64,000 nt of DNA from Arenicellales bacterium. Lineage in GTDB: Bacteria; Pseudomonadota; Gammaproteobacteria; Arenicellales; JAHEKD01. Location: NCBI GenBank assembly GCA_028284225.1, contig JANQSD010000002.1, forward strand, positions 105,957 to 169,956, in the 5' to 3' direction. Position 1 is the stretch's first letter, and every line of letters starts with the position of its first letter. Made by a program: the position numbers and the translations under genes. This document shows, in pieces, positions 33,925 through 43,871 of this stretch. Below the pieces are notes generated by a model, which was given only the letters and a program-made list of their open reading frames with translations, was not told the origin of the DNA and did not search any database.

Positions 33925-35685
33925 CTACATATATTTTGGTGCTGAAACGCCAATTATTGCCAAACCGTTTTGCAACACCTGGCGGACGGCCGAAATCAAT
34001 GCCAGTCTAGCCTGACGAGTTTGGTCATCGGCATTAAGGATTTTGACCTGGTTATAGTAACTATGAAACGCAGCTGCCAATTCACGCAAATAATAAGTCA
34101 CTTGATGCGGTGCAAAATCCCTGGCTGCTAGGGTTATCATTTCAGGAAAAACTTCCAATTTTCTCGCCAGATCCTTTTCGATTTCTTCATTCAGAAAACT
34201 CAAATCAACTTGTTCGATCTCGTTCACCGTAATCTGTTGTTCTTCAGCCTGACGGAAGATACTGCATACCCGTGCATGTGCGTATTGAACATAATAGACT
34301 GGATTATCATTCGATTGTGATTTGGCCAAATCCAGATCAAAGTCCATTTGTTGTTCATTCTTGCGCATGCTGTAAAAAAATCGAGCTGCATCCACACCGA
34401 CTTCTTCGCGCAATTCTTCCAGTGTGACGAATTCAGCCCGGCGCGTCGACATAGATACCCGTTCGCCACCTCTGTACAGGGAAGCCATTTGAACTAATAA
34501 AATGACAAATTGATCGGAATCATAGCCGAACGCCTGGAATGCAGCATGTACGCGCGCCACCGTGCCATGATGATCAGCACCCCAGATATAAATGAGTTTT
34601 TTAAAACCACGATCAATCTTATTCACCATATAAGCAATATCAGCGGCAAAATAAGTATGGCGGCCATTTTTACGTATAACTACTCGATCCTTGTCATCGC
34701 CGAAGTCACTGGCCCTGAACCATAAGGCACCGTCTTGCTCATAGATGTGGCCATTTTCTTTCAAAATAGCAATCGCTCTGGCGATTGCTCCGGAACGCTC
34801 CAGTGAGCCTTCGCTAAACCATTCATCAAAATCAACGCCAAATTCATGCAAATCATCCTGTATTTGCTCAACCTGGGTAGCCAGCACTAAGTTTAATACT
34901 TGTTCTTTAGCTTCTTGCCCCAAACTCTGACGCATATTTTCAATCAATTGATCAAGATGGGCTTCCTGGTCCTGCTCAACGCCGCTGACAAAAAAACCGT
35001 CAATCATCATGTTGAAGTCATTACCGTATTTCACCGCCAGGCTGGCCGCAATGTCTTTAATATATTCACCTTGATAAGCGTTGCCCGGGAATTCAACTTC
35101 AACCCCGAGCTGATCCAAATACCTTAACCAGACACTCAATGCCAGAATATCCATTTGTCGACCAGCATCATTAAAATAATACTCTCTATGTACCTGATAG
35201 CCGGCGACTTCCAGCAGGCGTGACAAGCTGTCACCAAACGCCGCACCACGACCATGGCCGACATGCAATGGTCCGGTAGGGTTAGCGGAAACGAACTCAA
35301 CTGTGATTAAATCACCATTACCGATATTGACTTGGCCGTAATGGTCACCCCGTGACAACACATCCTTAATTGAGGCCAGTGTCTGGCTTTCATCAACAAA
35401 AAAATTGATAAAACCCGGACCTGCGATTTCAACTTTGTTAACACCCGGATGATCAGCCAACACTTCAATAACTTCGGCGGCCAATTCCCGTGGGTTTTTA
35501 CCTGCTTTCTTAGCTAGTGCTAATGAGACATTGGTGGCAAAGTCACCGTGAGTTTTTTGCCGGGTGCGTTCTATTTGTATTGGCAGTTCAGTTGTACCTG
35601 CCGGCACATCGCCGGAAGCTTCAAGCCTGACCAATGCCTGCTGGATTAATTCAGATAATTCCTGCTTCACTTTGCTTGTCTGCAT
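33925..35685 (-). CDS. argS: arginyl-tRNA synthetase
   Basis: The 586-residue class I synthetase charges tRNA-Arg. The HIGH motif appears as HVGHGRGAAFGD in NPTGPLHVGHGRG, and the KMSK-equivalent loop as VSMSTRRAEFVTL; the anticodon-binding DALR domain ends in GVSAPKYM. ATG 35683–35685 is preferred to a GTG three codons upstream. Length is normal for the family. Confidence 0.96.
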   Translation of the reverse strand: MQTSKVKQELSELIQQALVRLEASGDVPAGTTELPIQIERTRQKTHGDFATNVSLALAKKAGKNPRELAAEVIEVLADHPGVNKVEIAGPGFINFFVDESQTLASIKDVLSRGDHYGQVNIGNGDLITVEFVSANPTGPLHVGHGRGAAFGDSLSRLLEVAGYQVHREYYFNDAGRQMDILALSVWLRYLDQLGVEVEFPGNAYQGEYIKDIAASLAVKYGNDFNMMIDGFFVSGVEQDQEAHLDQLIENMRQSLGQEAKEQVLNLVLATQVEQIQDDLHEFGVDFDEWFSEGSLERSGAIARAIAILKENGHIYEQDGALWFRASDFGDDKDRVVIRKNGRHTYFAADIAYMVNKIDRGFKKLIYIWGADHHGTVARVHAAFQAFGYDSDQFVILLVQMASLYRGGERVSMSTRRAEFVTLEELREEVGVDAARFFYSMRKNEQQMDFDLDLAKSQSNDNPVYYVQYAHARVCSIFRQAEEQQITVNEIEQVDLSFLNEEIEKDLARKLEVFPEMITLAARDFAPHQVTYYLRELAAAFHSYYNQVKILNADDQTRQARLALISAVRQVLQNGLAIIGVSAPKYM

Positions 35686-35736
35686 AACCAGCACCTATTT
35701 TAACGCCTTGATAAAAATAAAAAAAACGATTTTACT

Positions 35737-36243
35737 TCACGGTCTGTTGAGGAACGTTCTAGAAAGAATATAGTTAATATAGGTTGTCAATAACATCAGA
35801 CTCAATACGGCCAGCGTAAATATGACTAGTCCACGATGAGTTTGCACCTCGGCAATTAAATCAATTTTCATCATCACTACAAAAACAGCGACTGCGAATA
35901 CATCAAGCATTGACCAACGGGCAAGCGAGGTACTGAGCTTTAGGACTTTGCTGCGAAGCCGCTTATTACTGACAGGGAAATTCCAGTTTACCAGCAAAAT
36001 AACCCATTTGATGATCGGTATAACTATACTGAACAATAATACAATGACAAAAAGCAAATATTGCTGTTCACTATATAACGCTTTAACACCGGACAAAACT
36101 GAAAACGTTTTGGTAAAAAAAACCAATTGCTTAAAGGTAATCAAAGGCATGACCAATCCATTTATCAGCAACACAGCTGTCACTACTAATAGTAAATTTA
36201 TTAGCCAGTAGTGCCAGCTCGATATGCGCCTGTTTTTGATCAT
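35737..36243 (-). CDS. PqiA-family membrane protein
   Basis: The 168-residue inner-membrane protein has four predicted membrane segments and the family motif LARWSMLDVFAVAVFVVMMK. It is about the size of one PqiA domain, half a typical two-domain PqiA. PqiA-type proteins work with MCE proteins in lipid transport; a single-domain MCE lipoprotein lies 3 kb downstream on the same strand. It sits between priA and argS. Confidence 0.85.
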   Translation of the reverse strand: MIKNRRISSWHYWLINLLLVVTAVLLINGLVMPLITFKQLVFFTKTFSVLSGVKALYSEQQYLLFVIVLLFSIVIPIIKWVILLVNWNFPVSNKRLRSKVLKLSTSLARWSMLDVFAVAVFVVMMKIDLIAEVQTHRGLVIFTLAVLSLMLLTTYINYILSRTFLNRP

Positions 36244-36299
36244 GAAGGGAATTTTATATTAGTTGTGTTTCGTGGAATTTGGATCGGGGCCTCGACAAG

Positions 36300-38522
36300 C
36301 TAGTACAAATCCAAAGGGTCAACATCGATAGACCAGCGCACTCGGCGAGTCCGTTTATCATTCTCAAATCGCTCAATCCACTGTGACAAGAATTTACCGC
36401 GCGCAATGCGCGAGCTGCTGGTGATTAACATCTGGGCCCGATAACGCCCGCCACGCTTGGCCATGGGCGAGAATACCGGATCGTGTATAACAATTTTTGT
36501 ATGGTCATCAAGCAACTCATCGGCAATAAATTTGATCCAGCTAAGGAATTTTAATGGCGATTGCTGATCCATGGCTGAAGCACGCAACAATGCTAAATAG
36601 CGATAAGGCGGAAATCCTGATTGTTGACGTAGCTGTAACTCTTGAGTTGCAAACTCAATATAAGCGTGCTGGCGCACATATGTATAAAGCGGATGTGCGG
36701 GAAAATCTGTCTGGATTAATACTTTGCCGGGTTTCTCTCCCCGTCCGGCACGCCCCGAAACCTGAATTAACTGTTGCACCATGGTTTCAGTGCTGTGAAA
36801 GTCCAGACCAAATAAGCCCTGATCGGCATTAATAACACCAACCAGCGTCACAGCCGAAAAGTCGTGTCCTTTGGACAGCATCTGAGTGCCCACAAGAATA
36901 TCGATGTTTTTATTGGAGACATCCGTTAGAACTGCTTCTAACTGTTCTTTTTTTCTTACCTTATCGCGGTCCAGGCGCGCAATTCTTGCCTGGGGCAATA
37001 GCTTTTTAAGTGTGGCTTCGATACGTTGTGTGCCCTGCCCCAGCCGGATTAACGAGTCAGAGCCGCAATGCCCGCATTCGTTTTTATCTTGCTGCTCAAA
37101 GCCGCAATGGTGACAACGTAATAATTGATCCTCATGATAGGTTAACTTAGCGTGACAACGCTTACAGCTCACTGTCTCACCACAGGATTTACACAGCACC
37201 ACCGGTGCATAACCACGCCGGTTAATGAAAATCAGGCTTTGCTGCTTTTGGGCAAGGTTTTTCTCAATTGCATTAACTAGAGTTGTACTTAGCCCCTGTC
37301 TGTGTGGTAACTGGTCCATTGCCAGCAGATGAATGTGCGGCAGCTCAGCATTACCAATACGTTCGTTTAACTCAAATAATTTATAACGGTCCCGCATGAC
37401 GTTAGCAAGGCTTTCCAATGATGGGGTTGCCGACCCTAAAAGTATCGGAATTTGTTCAAACTTAGCACGCATGACAGCCACATCACGAGCATGATAGCGA
37501 ACCCCCTCTTGTTGCTTGTAAGACATATCATGCTCTTCGTCAAGAATGATCAAGCCTAAATTCTCTGTGGCACTAAACACTGCGGAACGGGTTCCAATAA
37601 TGACTTTGGCCTGCCCCGTTGCAGCAGCTTGCCAGGCCCTTCTTCTTGATTTAATCGTCAATGAAGAATGCAACACCGCAGCTTTGTACCCTAAACGTCG
37701 CTCAAAACGGCTGATCAACTGGGGGGTTAAGGCAATTTCAGGGACCAGCACCAAAACCTGCTTGTCCCGGTTAAGAACGTCAGCCGCGAGTTGTAAATAA
37801 ATTTCTGTTTTACCGCTGCCGGTCACGCCTTTAAGCAAGCTGACGTCAAAACTGTCGATTCGTTCCAACATTTCCTCATATATGGCCTGCTGGTTTGTAG
37901 ACAGCGCTAACGAAGGTTCGATATCTTGGTGAAATTGTGACCAGCTCGATGGGGTTTGTTGTACCTTGACTATCCCCTTTAGCACCAATTGGTTTATGGC
38001 TCGGCGCCAACTTAAGTCAAACGACTTGAGTTGCTCCTCATCAAGCGGCCCGGAATTGGATAGTAGAAATTCCAGCAGCTGTTTTTGCTTGGGTGCATTT
38101 TTTAAACCGTGGATCGTCTCGGCTGAATCCAGTTTATTATCGAATTCATAATGTAAAACCTGATCAACCGTTTTGGGGTTATAGACTTCAGGCAGTGCTA
38201 ACTTAATAACCTCACCCAAGGGAGCTTGATAATAGTCAGCAAGCCACATCAACAGTTTAAATAGGCGTTCTCTAACAACAGGTTTGTGGTCTATACAGGC
38301 CTCGATTGATTTGAGATTCTCAGGATTAACTGCTGAGAACGATTTAAGTTTAACCACCAGACCTGTTTTTCTCTGGCGACCAAATCGTACAGTTACACGA
38401 GTCCCCGGGACAGCAAACGACCTGAATTCGGGCGGAATACGATAATCAAATACTTTGCGCAACGGCACCGGCAGCGCAATTTCTGCAATTGAATCGTCAA
38501 CTGTTGTGTGTATGGGTACCAT
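36300..38522 (-). CDS. priA: primosomal replication restart helicase PriA
   Basis: This 740-residue 3'-5' helicase reloads the replisome at collapsed forks. Walker A is GVTGSGKT at residues 232–239 and the DEEH box is at 328–331. The zinc-binding region at about 440–490 has paired cysteines (CKSCGETVSCKRC; CHHCGFEQ; CGHCGSD), and the helicase C-domain ends in VSGRAGRGEKPGKV. Length is typical. DnaA-box-like repeats lie within 300 bp upstream of its start. Confidence 0.96.
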   Translation of the reverse strand: MVPIHTTVDDSIAEIALPVPLRKVFDYRIPPEFRSFAVPGTRVTVRFGRQRKTGLVVKLKSFSAVNPENLKSIEACIDHKPVVRERLFKLLMWLADYYQAPLGEVIKLALPEVYNPKTVDQVLHYEFDNKLDSAETIHGLKNAPKQKQLLEFLLSNSGPLDEEQLKSFDLSWRRAINQLVLKGIVKVQQTPSSWSQFHQDIEPSLALSTNQQAIYEEMLERIDSFDVSLLKGVTGSGKTEIYLQLAADVLNRDKQVLVLVPEIALTPQLISRFERRLGYKAAVLHSSLTIKSRRRAWQAAATGQAKVIIGTRSAVFSATENLGLIILDEEHDMSYKQQEGVRYHARDVAVMRAKFEQIPILLGSATPSLESLANVMRDRYKLFELNERIGNAELPHIHLLAMDQLPHRQGLSTTLVNAIEKNLAQKQQSLIFINRRGYAPVVLCKSCGETVSCKRCHAKLTYHEDQLLRCHHCGFEQQDKNECGHCGSDSLIRLGQGTQRIEATLKKLLPQARIARLDRDKVRKKEQLEAVLTDVSNKNIDILVGTQMLSKGHDFSAVTLVGVINADQGLFGLDFHSTETMVQQLIQVSGRAGRGEKPGKVLIQTDFPAHPLYTYVRQHAYIEFATQELQLRQQSGFPPYRYLALLRASAMDQQSPLKFLSWIKFIADELLDDHTKIVIHDPVFSPMAKRGGRYRAQMLITSSSRIARGKFLSQWIERFENDKRTRRVRWSIDVDPLDLY

Positions 38523-38602
38523 TTGTAATTAGTTACAGCTCATTTTTAATCGCAAGTCTCTATTATTACGCTAACTTATTGATCAATAACCGGGTTTCAT
38601 AC

Positions 38603-38814
38603 TTACCCACAAAATCTGTGGATAAGTCTGTGGATAGACGGGCCTAAAATAGCTCATAATTGTTTAAATTACGAGCTGTAACTCAGTTGCTTATTTTTTA
38701 AGCGAATCATTAAATCTTTAAATATCAAATAGATACAGTCATTTTCATGATCCGGACCTGTGGATAACTTTTAAACCGTTAGCTAAAAATGACAATTTTC
38801 ACTTTTGTGCATAA
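38603..38814. promoter_or_regulatory. cluster of DnaA-box-like sequences
   Basis: The 411-bp gap between divergent priA and manC holds TGTGGATAA at 38617–38625 and 38759–38767 (perfect DnaA boxes), TGTGGATAG at 38629–38637, TTACCCACA at 38603–38611 and TGTGCATAA at 38806–38814 (each one mismatch). The surrounding sequence is AT-rich. DnaA may regulate priA here or be titrated. There is no dnaA, dnaN or mnmG nearby to argue for oriC. Nothing else is seen in the gap. Confidence 0.5.
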
Positions 38815-38933
38815 CTTCGACTCTATATGGGTCATTTTAAACTAAAGCCTTGATTAAACAGCTCAAAACAAGTTCGCATAAATCCCAATAAAACTATAAA
38901 ATCCCCGCTTTAATAGTTAACCAAATAATCTAT

Positions 38934-40343
38934 ATGATAGTTCCAGTAATTCTCTCTGGTGGTGTTGGGTCACGTCTTTGGCCTCTGTCAAGGTCGTTAT
39001 ACCCGAAACAACTGTTATCACTACTAGGTGATAGAACAATGTTACAAGAAACTGTTGATAGGATTTCTGATCATCAATCAACCATTGTTATTTGCCAGGA
39101 AACACACCGATTTCTGGTAGAAGAACAACTTAGTCAGATTGGAGTCAATAACCCAAATATAATTCTGGAACCCGTTGGCAGAAATACTGCACCAGCTATT
39201 GCACTTGCTGCGATGCATTGTGAAATGGAAAGCCAGGATAATTTATTGCTGGTTATGCCCGCAGATCATGTAATTGTTGATAAAGAAGGTTTCATGGAAA
39301 AGGTCGATTTGGCAAGCAACATTGCCGAGGAAGGCTTTTTAGTCACATTCGGCATAAAGCCTCAATACCCTGAAACAGGATATGGTTATATAAAATCCGG
39401 CAAACTCATCAATAAGGGCTGTTACCAGGTAGAACAGTTTGTAGAAAAACCCGATAAAAACATCGCTCAAGGCTACCTAGCTTCCGGTGATTATTTCTGG
39501 AACAGCGGAATGTTTTTATTCAAGGCTTCCGTCTTTTTATCAGAACTTAATAAGCATAGCCCGGAAATCTTCAATAGTATCAAGTCAGCCTATAACAAAA
39601 TCGAAGCTGATCGTCACTTTTTAAGGCCGGGAAAGTCTGAGTTTGAATCCTGCCCTGAAGATTCAATCGACTATGCTGTAATGGAAGAAACTGAATTAGC
39701 AGCAGTCGTACCAGCTGATATAGGTTGGAGTGATATAGGCTCATGGCAATCGATCTGGCAATTATCAAATAAAGATCAAAGTAACAATTACATTCAGGGA
39801 GATGTGCTGACCGAGAAAACATGTAATTGCTTAATTCATGCTGAGCACAGATTAGTGACTACAGTAGGGACACAAAACTTAATTATTGTTGAAACCGCTG
39901 ATGCAGTACTTGTAGCTGATAAATCATCAGTACAGAATGTCAAGCAACTGGTAGAACAACTAAAATTAAATGAACGGCAAGAAACCAGTTTACACCGAAG
40001 AGTTTATAGACCCTGGGGGTTTTACGAGGGTATCGATATTGATGATCAGTTTCAAGTTAAGCGTATAGGTGTAAAACCAGGTGGGCAGTTGTCTTTACAA
40101 AAGCACGCCTATAGAGCAGAACATTGGATTGTTGTGCGTGGTATTGCTACAGTAACACGTGATGACGACATCTTTGAAGTAAGAGAAAACGAATCTACAT
40201 ACATTCCTTTAGGTGCCGTGCATCGATTAGAAAATAAGGAAGACACATTACTAGAATTGATTGAAATACAAACCGGCAGTTATTTCGGCGAAGACGACAT
40301 CGTTCGTCTTGAAGACAAATATGGACGTCATGATTCAGAATAA
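38934..40343 (+). CDS. manC: mannose-1-phosphate guanylyltransferase / mannose-6-phosphate isomerase
   Basis: This is a 469-residue bifunctional enzyme giving GDP-mannose for surface polysaccharide. Residues 1–280 are the nucleotidyltransferase (VILSGGVGSRLWPLSRSLYP with KQLL after it; EPVGRNTAPAIA; FVEKPD). Residues about 330–465 are the cupin isomerase domain (RPWGFYEG, GGQLSLQKHAYRAEHWIVV). It opens the plus-strand part of the polysaccharide locus. Confidence 0.95.
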   Translation: MIVPVILSGGVGSRLWPLSRSLYPKQLLSLLGDRTMLQETVDRISDHQSTIVICQETHRFLVEEQLSQIGVNNPNIILEPVGRNTAPAIALAAMHCEMESQDNLLLVMPADHVIVDKEGFMEKVDLASNIAEEGFLVTFGIKPQYPETGYGYIKSGKLINKGCYQVEQFVEKPDKNIAQGYLASGDYFWNSGMFLFKASVFLSELNKHSPEIFNSIKSAYNKIEADRHFLRPGKSEFESCPEDSIDYAVMEETELAAVVPADIGWSDIGSWQSIWQLSNKDQSNNYIQGDVLTEKTCNCLIHAEHRLVTTVGTQNLIIVETADAVLVADKSSVQNVKQLVEQLKLNERQETSLHRRVYRPWGFYEGIDIDDQFQVKRIGVKPGGQLSLQKHAYRAEHWIVVRGIATVTRDDDIFEVRENESTYIPLGAVHRLENKEDTLLELIEIQTGSYFGEDDIVRLEDKYGRHDSE

Positions 40344-40381
40344 TTGCTATAACAGAAACTATAGAGTCTCTAAAGATACTT

Positions 40382-41503
40382 ATGATTCCTTTTGTTGATC
40401 TAAAGACACAATTTAAACAGATTGAACCCCAAATACGTGCATCGATTGATCGAGTTCTTGAACACGGTCAATTCATTATGGGACCAGAAGTCCTTGAACT
40501 GGAACAACATTTAGCTGACTTTTGCAACGTCAAACATGCCATTTCTTGCTCCAGCGGTGCCGACGCGTTGCTTATGACATTGATGGCTAAAGGGCTCGGC
40601 CATGGTGATGCAGTCTTTACTTCTCCTTTTACTTTTTTTGCCACGGTAGAGGCGATATGTTTAACCGGTGCTACTCCGATATTTATCGATATTGAACCTA
40701 GCACCTACAACATCAATGCAGATAAATTAGCAGATTCCATTAAAAAAATTAATGATCAAGGCAAACTAAAACCTAAAGCAATCATGCCTGTTGATATTTT
40801 CGGTTTGCCCGTTGATTATGATGAAATCAATACAATTGGCAAGCTATATGATTTATGCGTTATCAGTGATGCTGCACAAAGCTTCGGGGCCAGCTATAAA
40901 AATAAGCCTATTGGTTGTTTAACCGACATCACAACAACTAGCTTTTTCCCGGCAAAACCATTAGGTGCATATGGGGACGGTGGAGCTATTTTTACCAACG
41001 ATAATGAACTTGCAGATATCCTCAAATCAATTCGTATTCATGGTCAAAGTGGCGACAATAAATATGTTAATGAACGCCTAGGCTTGACTGGAAGATTGGA
41101 TACTCTCCAGGCTGCAATTTTGATTGAAAAACTTAAATTACTGCCGGGCGAAATTAAAAGACGCAATCAAATCGCTGACCAATATTCTGAAGCTTTAAAA
41201 GACAAGGTTGGGCTACCCTATGTCAAACCTGAGCGCATAAGCGCCTGGGCACAATATTCCATTCTCGTGCCTGATCCTGAGTCATTGGCGCAAACTCTCA
41301 AAGAAAACAATATTCCTACAGCACGCTACTACCCTGTGCCTATGCACTTGCAAACTGCAATTAAACAATTCGGCTATAAATCTGGAGACTTCCCAGTCTG
41401 TGAAGATACTGCAGATAAAATCATTAGTCTTCCGATTCATCCTTATCTGACTGATGAGCAAATTGATCAAATAATTAACGTAATTCGTAACACGTATAAT
41501 TGA
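40382..41503 (+). CDS. PLP-dependent sugar aminotransferase (DegT/DnrJ/EryC1/StrS, WbpE-like)
   Basis: The 373-residue enzyme aminates a nucleotide-linked keto-sugar. PLP-binding Lys is K192 in SFFPAKPLGAYGDGGA, with SDAAQSFGASYKNKP just before. The whole sequence closely follows WbpE of Pseudomonas, which makes UDP-2,3-diamino uronic acid, but the partner genes wbpA/B/D are not in the window, so the sugar is uncertain. It starts 38 bp after manC in the same direction. Confidence 0.9.
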   Translation: MIPFVDLKTQFKQIEPQIRASIDRVLEHGQFIMGPEVLELEQHLADFCNVKHAISCSSGADALLMTLMAKGLGHGDAVFTSPFTFFATVEAICLTGATPIFIDIEPSTYNINADKLADSIKKINDQGKLKPKAIMPVDIFGLPVDYDEINTIGKLYDLCVISDAAQSFGASYKNKPIGCLTDITTTSFFPAKPLGAYGDGGAIFTNDNELADILKSIRIHGQSGDNKYVNERLGLTGRLDTLQAAILIEKLKLLPGEIKRRNQIADQYSEALKDKVGLPYVKPERISAWAQYSILVPDPESLAQTLKENNIPTARYYPVPMHLQTAIKQFGYKSGDFPVCEDTADKIISLPIHPYLTDEQIDQIINVIRNTYN

Positions 41504-41593
41504 AACGATACAGTTCAACAGTTTTCCAATTATATGAGCAACAACTAACACCGACACAGTTACGTTTCGCTGATATGCGATAAACAACCCGGT

Positions 41594-42715
41594 ATGTTAA
41601 ATGTATACATAAACACAGAATCCATCCGCTTCCCACTTACCGGAATCGGGCAATATACATTTAACTTATGCAAGGAGCTAAGAGAACTTGAATCAATCCA
41701 TTTAGATACGTATCCGGTATCTGCTGAACTCAACACTTCTACATATCTTTCTACAGCATATTCAAATCGCTTTTTACAACAATTCGCGAGTATTCCAGGC
41801 ACCCGGGAAATATTTCATTCTTTTCAAAACCTGCGTCACAAGTTTAGAACTCAATCGCTTAACGAGCATATTTATCATGAGCCGAGCTTCATATTAAAGC
41901 CGTTTAAAGGAAAAAAAGTCGTTACGATTCATGATTTATCATTTCTACACAATCCTGAATACCATCCTCATCATCGGGTCAAGTTTTTAAAGCACTATTT
42001 GCCTCAAACAATCAAGCAAACATCCCATGTGATCACCGTATCAGAGTTTGTCAAAAATGAATTATTAGATCATTATAATTTACCCGAAAATAAAGTTTCA
42101 GCTATTCATAACGGTATTGACATGAAGCAATTAAATCAACCGATCGATAAGTCTGTTCTTAATAAGCTTAGCTTAAAACCTGGCAATTATTTATTCTGCT
42201 TATCGACTCTTGAACCCAGAAAAAACCTAGATCGACTTATTGATGCTTATCTGGCGTTACCAGCTAATTTAAGACTTGAGTTTCCGCTTGTGTTAGCCGG
42301 ACATACTGGCTGGAAAAGTGATGATTTAACCAACCGTATCAATTCTATAAGTAACACAGAGAATATTCGTTATATTGGCTTTTTAAATGATGTTGAAAAA
42401 GTCTCATTACTAAATGCTTGCAGTATATTTCTTTATCCGTCTGTTTATGAAGGATTTGGACTACCCGTACTGGAAGCTATGGCTTGCGAAAAACCCAGCA
42501 TAGTAGCAAGAGATACAGCAATTAGTGAATTTGCCAAAGATTGTGCACTTTTCTTTACATCTAGCGATAGCGAAGAACTGGCAACCCATATCGAAACACT
42601 GCTCAAAGATCGGACTATTTACAACAAACTTTCATCGCAAGCGAAACAGAATGCAACTAAATACAGCTGGACCCGATGTGCAGAAAAAACATTGGCTGTT
42701 TATCAAAATCTATGA
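41594..42715 (+). CDS. GT4-family glycosyltransferase
   Basis: The 373-residue GT-B enzyme has an N-terminal acceptor domain opening MLNVYINTESIRFPLTGIGQ and a C-terminal donor domain with STLEPRKNLDRLIDAYLALP and the EX7E motif region PSVYEGFGLPVLEAMACEKP. A mannosyltransferase role fits the adjacent manC but is inference. A terminator follows 9 bp later and ends the plus-strand block. Confidence 0.9.
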   Translation: MLNVYINTESIRFPLTGIGQYTFNLCKELRELESIHLDTYPVSAELNTSTYLSTAYSNRFLQQFASIPGTREIFHSFQNLRHKFRTQSLNEHIYHEPSFILKPFKGKKVVTIHDLSFLHNPEYHPHHRVKFLKHYLPQTIKQTSHVITVSEFVKNELLDHYNLPENKVSAIHNGIDMKQLNQPIDKSVLNKLSLKPGNYLFCLSTLEPRKNLDRLIDAYLALPANLRLEFPLVLAGHTGWKSDDLTNRINSISNTENIRYIGFLNDVEKVSLLNACSIFLYPSVYEGFGLPVLEAMACEKPSIVARDTAISEFAKDCALFFTSSDSEELATHIETLLKDRTIYNKLSSQAKQNATKYSWTRCAEKTLAVYQNL

Positions 42716-42723
42716 AACCCAAA

Positions 42724-42753
42724 GAAAAACGAACCACTAAGGGTTCGTTTTTC
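42724..42753. terminator. bidirectional Rho-independent terminator
   Basis: GAAAAACGAACC at 42724–42735 pairs with GGTTCGTTTTTC at 42742–42753. A-rich and T-rich arms let it work for both the plus-strand glycosyltransferase and the convergent exported-protein gene ending at 42774. Confidence 0.88.
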
Positions 42754-42773
42754 TTGATCAAGGAATTACTTAT

Positions 42774-43871
42774 TTAGTGACCAGGAATACTTAAACAAAT
42801 CGCTCTACAATGAAAATTATTTGCAGCCCCTGTTCCATTATGTCCCCAACATCTCCAGCGGTTGTTAGCTAGATTTGTATCAGGCTGTGAAACAATCACA
42901 CTTCTACCCGCAGCCGAATTACTCCACCTGCTACCACCTCCCGAAACTCTGTAACCTGCGGGGCATGAAGGCGAGAATAAAAAACCGCTAAAATTGTTTG
43001 CCGCTACATTCACCGTATTTTCAGCAGTCACAATGGCATCCGGCGCAGTTCGCTCAGGTTTTCTAAAAAAGCCGATCACATCAACAATCACATCCGTAGG
43101 TTGGCGAGCAAAAATCTGAATCTCATTAGCACCCACTAAACCCGAAGGAATAATCGAAGCATTGGCAATATCAGCCGCCGGAGTATAATTCAAAATGCTC
43201 GCATTAGGTTGAGCTGCTCCAGTTTGCCATACCTTTAAAAAGCCTGAGGCCAGTGCTTTAGTTGAAGTGATATTAAGCACCACGGCTGGGGGTTCACCGC
43301 CAGCACCCGGCACACCACAATTGACGGCCCCACCTTGACCTGAGGTATTACCGTTCACACTGTATTGACGCGTTTCACTCACGCCAAACTTGCCACCTCC
43401 ACCGATACGGGTATCAATAATCCGACACGGTGTTAAAGGTGTAAACACCAAGTCCTCAAAGGTGTCACCTAACAACTTATTAGAGTTCAAATTTGACGAT
43501 TGAACATAGGACTGTGGTTGAACTGGGTCACCTCCACGAATCGCCGTCACTACGCCAGCATAGTCTTGTGCATGATACGCTTTGAGTAATTGCTCAGCAG
43601 AAATATCTGTTAAGAAAACCTCAAGTTCCTCACGCCAACCCTCATAGCCGGCTTCTTCAGCTTCAGGAGCAAGACGATTCAAAATATTCTGAACAATCGA
43701 AACTCGGTTTGATTCAATCCATTGAGCTTGAGATTGTGCTTGAGATTGTTCAGCAATATCAGTTGTATCTGAAGAAACATTTTGAGCATAGGGAGTTGCC
43801 GCATAGAATATTAATCCACTGACTAATAAACTACGCGCCAAGATTGATTGTGTTGATTTAAAGTTAAACAT
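42774..43871 (-). CDS. exported protein with the PCR(I/L)xDTR domain
   Basis: The 365-residue protein has signal peptide ending AATPYA|QN, a helical N-terminal part (about 40–115), then a β-rich domain at about 135–275 with PCRIIDTRIGGGG, VVLNITSTKA, PNASILNYTPAADIANASI and VIVDVIGFFRKP. A Cys-rich tail (CPAGYRVSGGGSRWS; RCWGHNGTG; CRAICLS) follows. The central domain recurs in the protease at the right window edge. It is likely a secreted or surface protein; activity unknown. A 19-bp palindrome lies 87 bp upstream. Confidence 0.82.
   Translation of the reverse strand: MFNFKSTQSILARSLLVSGLIFYAATPYAQNVSSDTTDIAEQSQAQSQAQWIESNRVSIVQNILNRLAPEAEEAGYEGWREELEVFLTDISAEQLLKAYHAQDYAGVVTAIRGGDPVQPQSYVQSSNLNSNKLLGDTFEDLVFTPLTPCRIIDTRIGGGGKFGVSETRQYSVNGNTSGQGGAVNCGVPGAGGEPPAVVLNITSTKALASGFLKVWQTGAAQPNASILNYTPAADIANASIIPSGLVGANEIQIFARQPTDVIVDVIGFFRKPERTAPDAIVTAENTVNVAANNFSGFLFSPSCPAGYRVSGGGSRWSNSAAGRSVIVSQPDTNLANNRWRCWGHNGTGAANNFHCRAICLSIPGH

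Noticed and set aside
38603..38814. Chromosomal replication origin
   Set aside because: DnaA boxes are present but there is no dnaA, dnaN, mnmG or rpmH nearby and no clear 13-mer array; kept only as a DnaA-box cluster.
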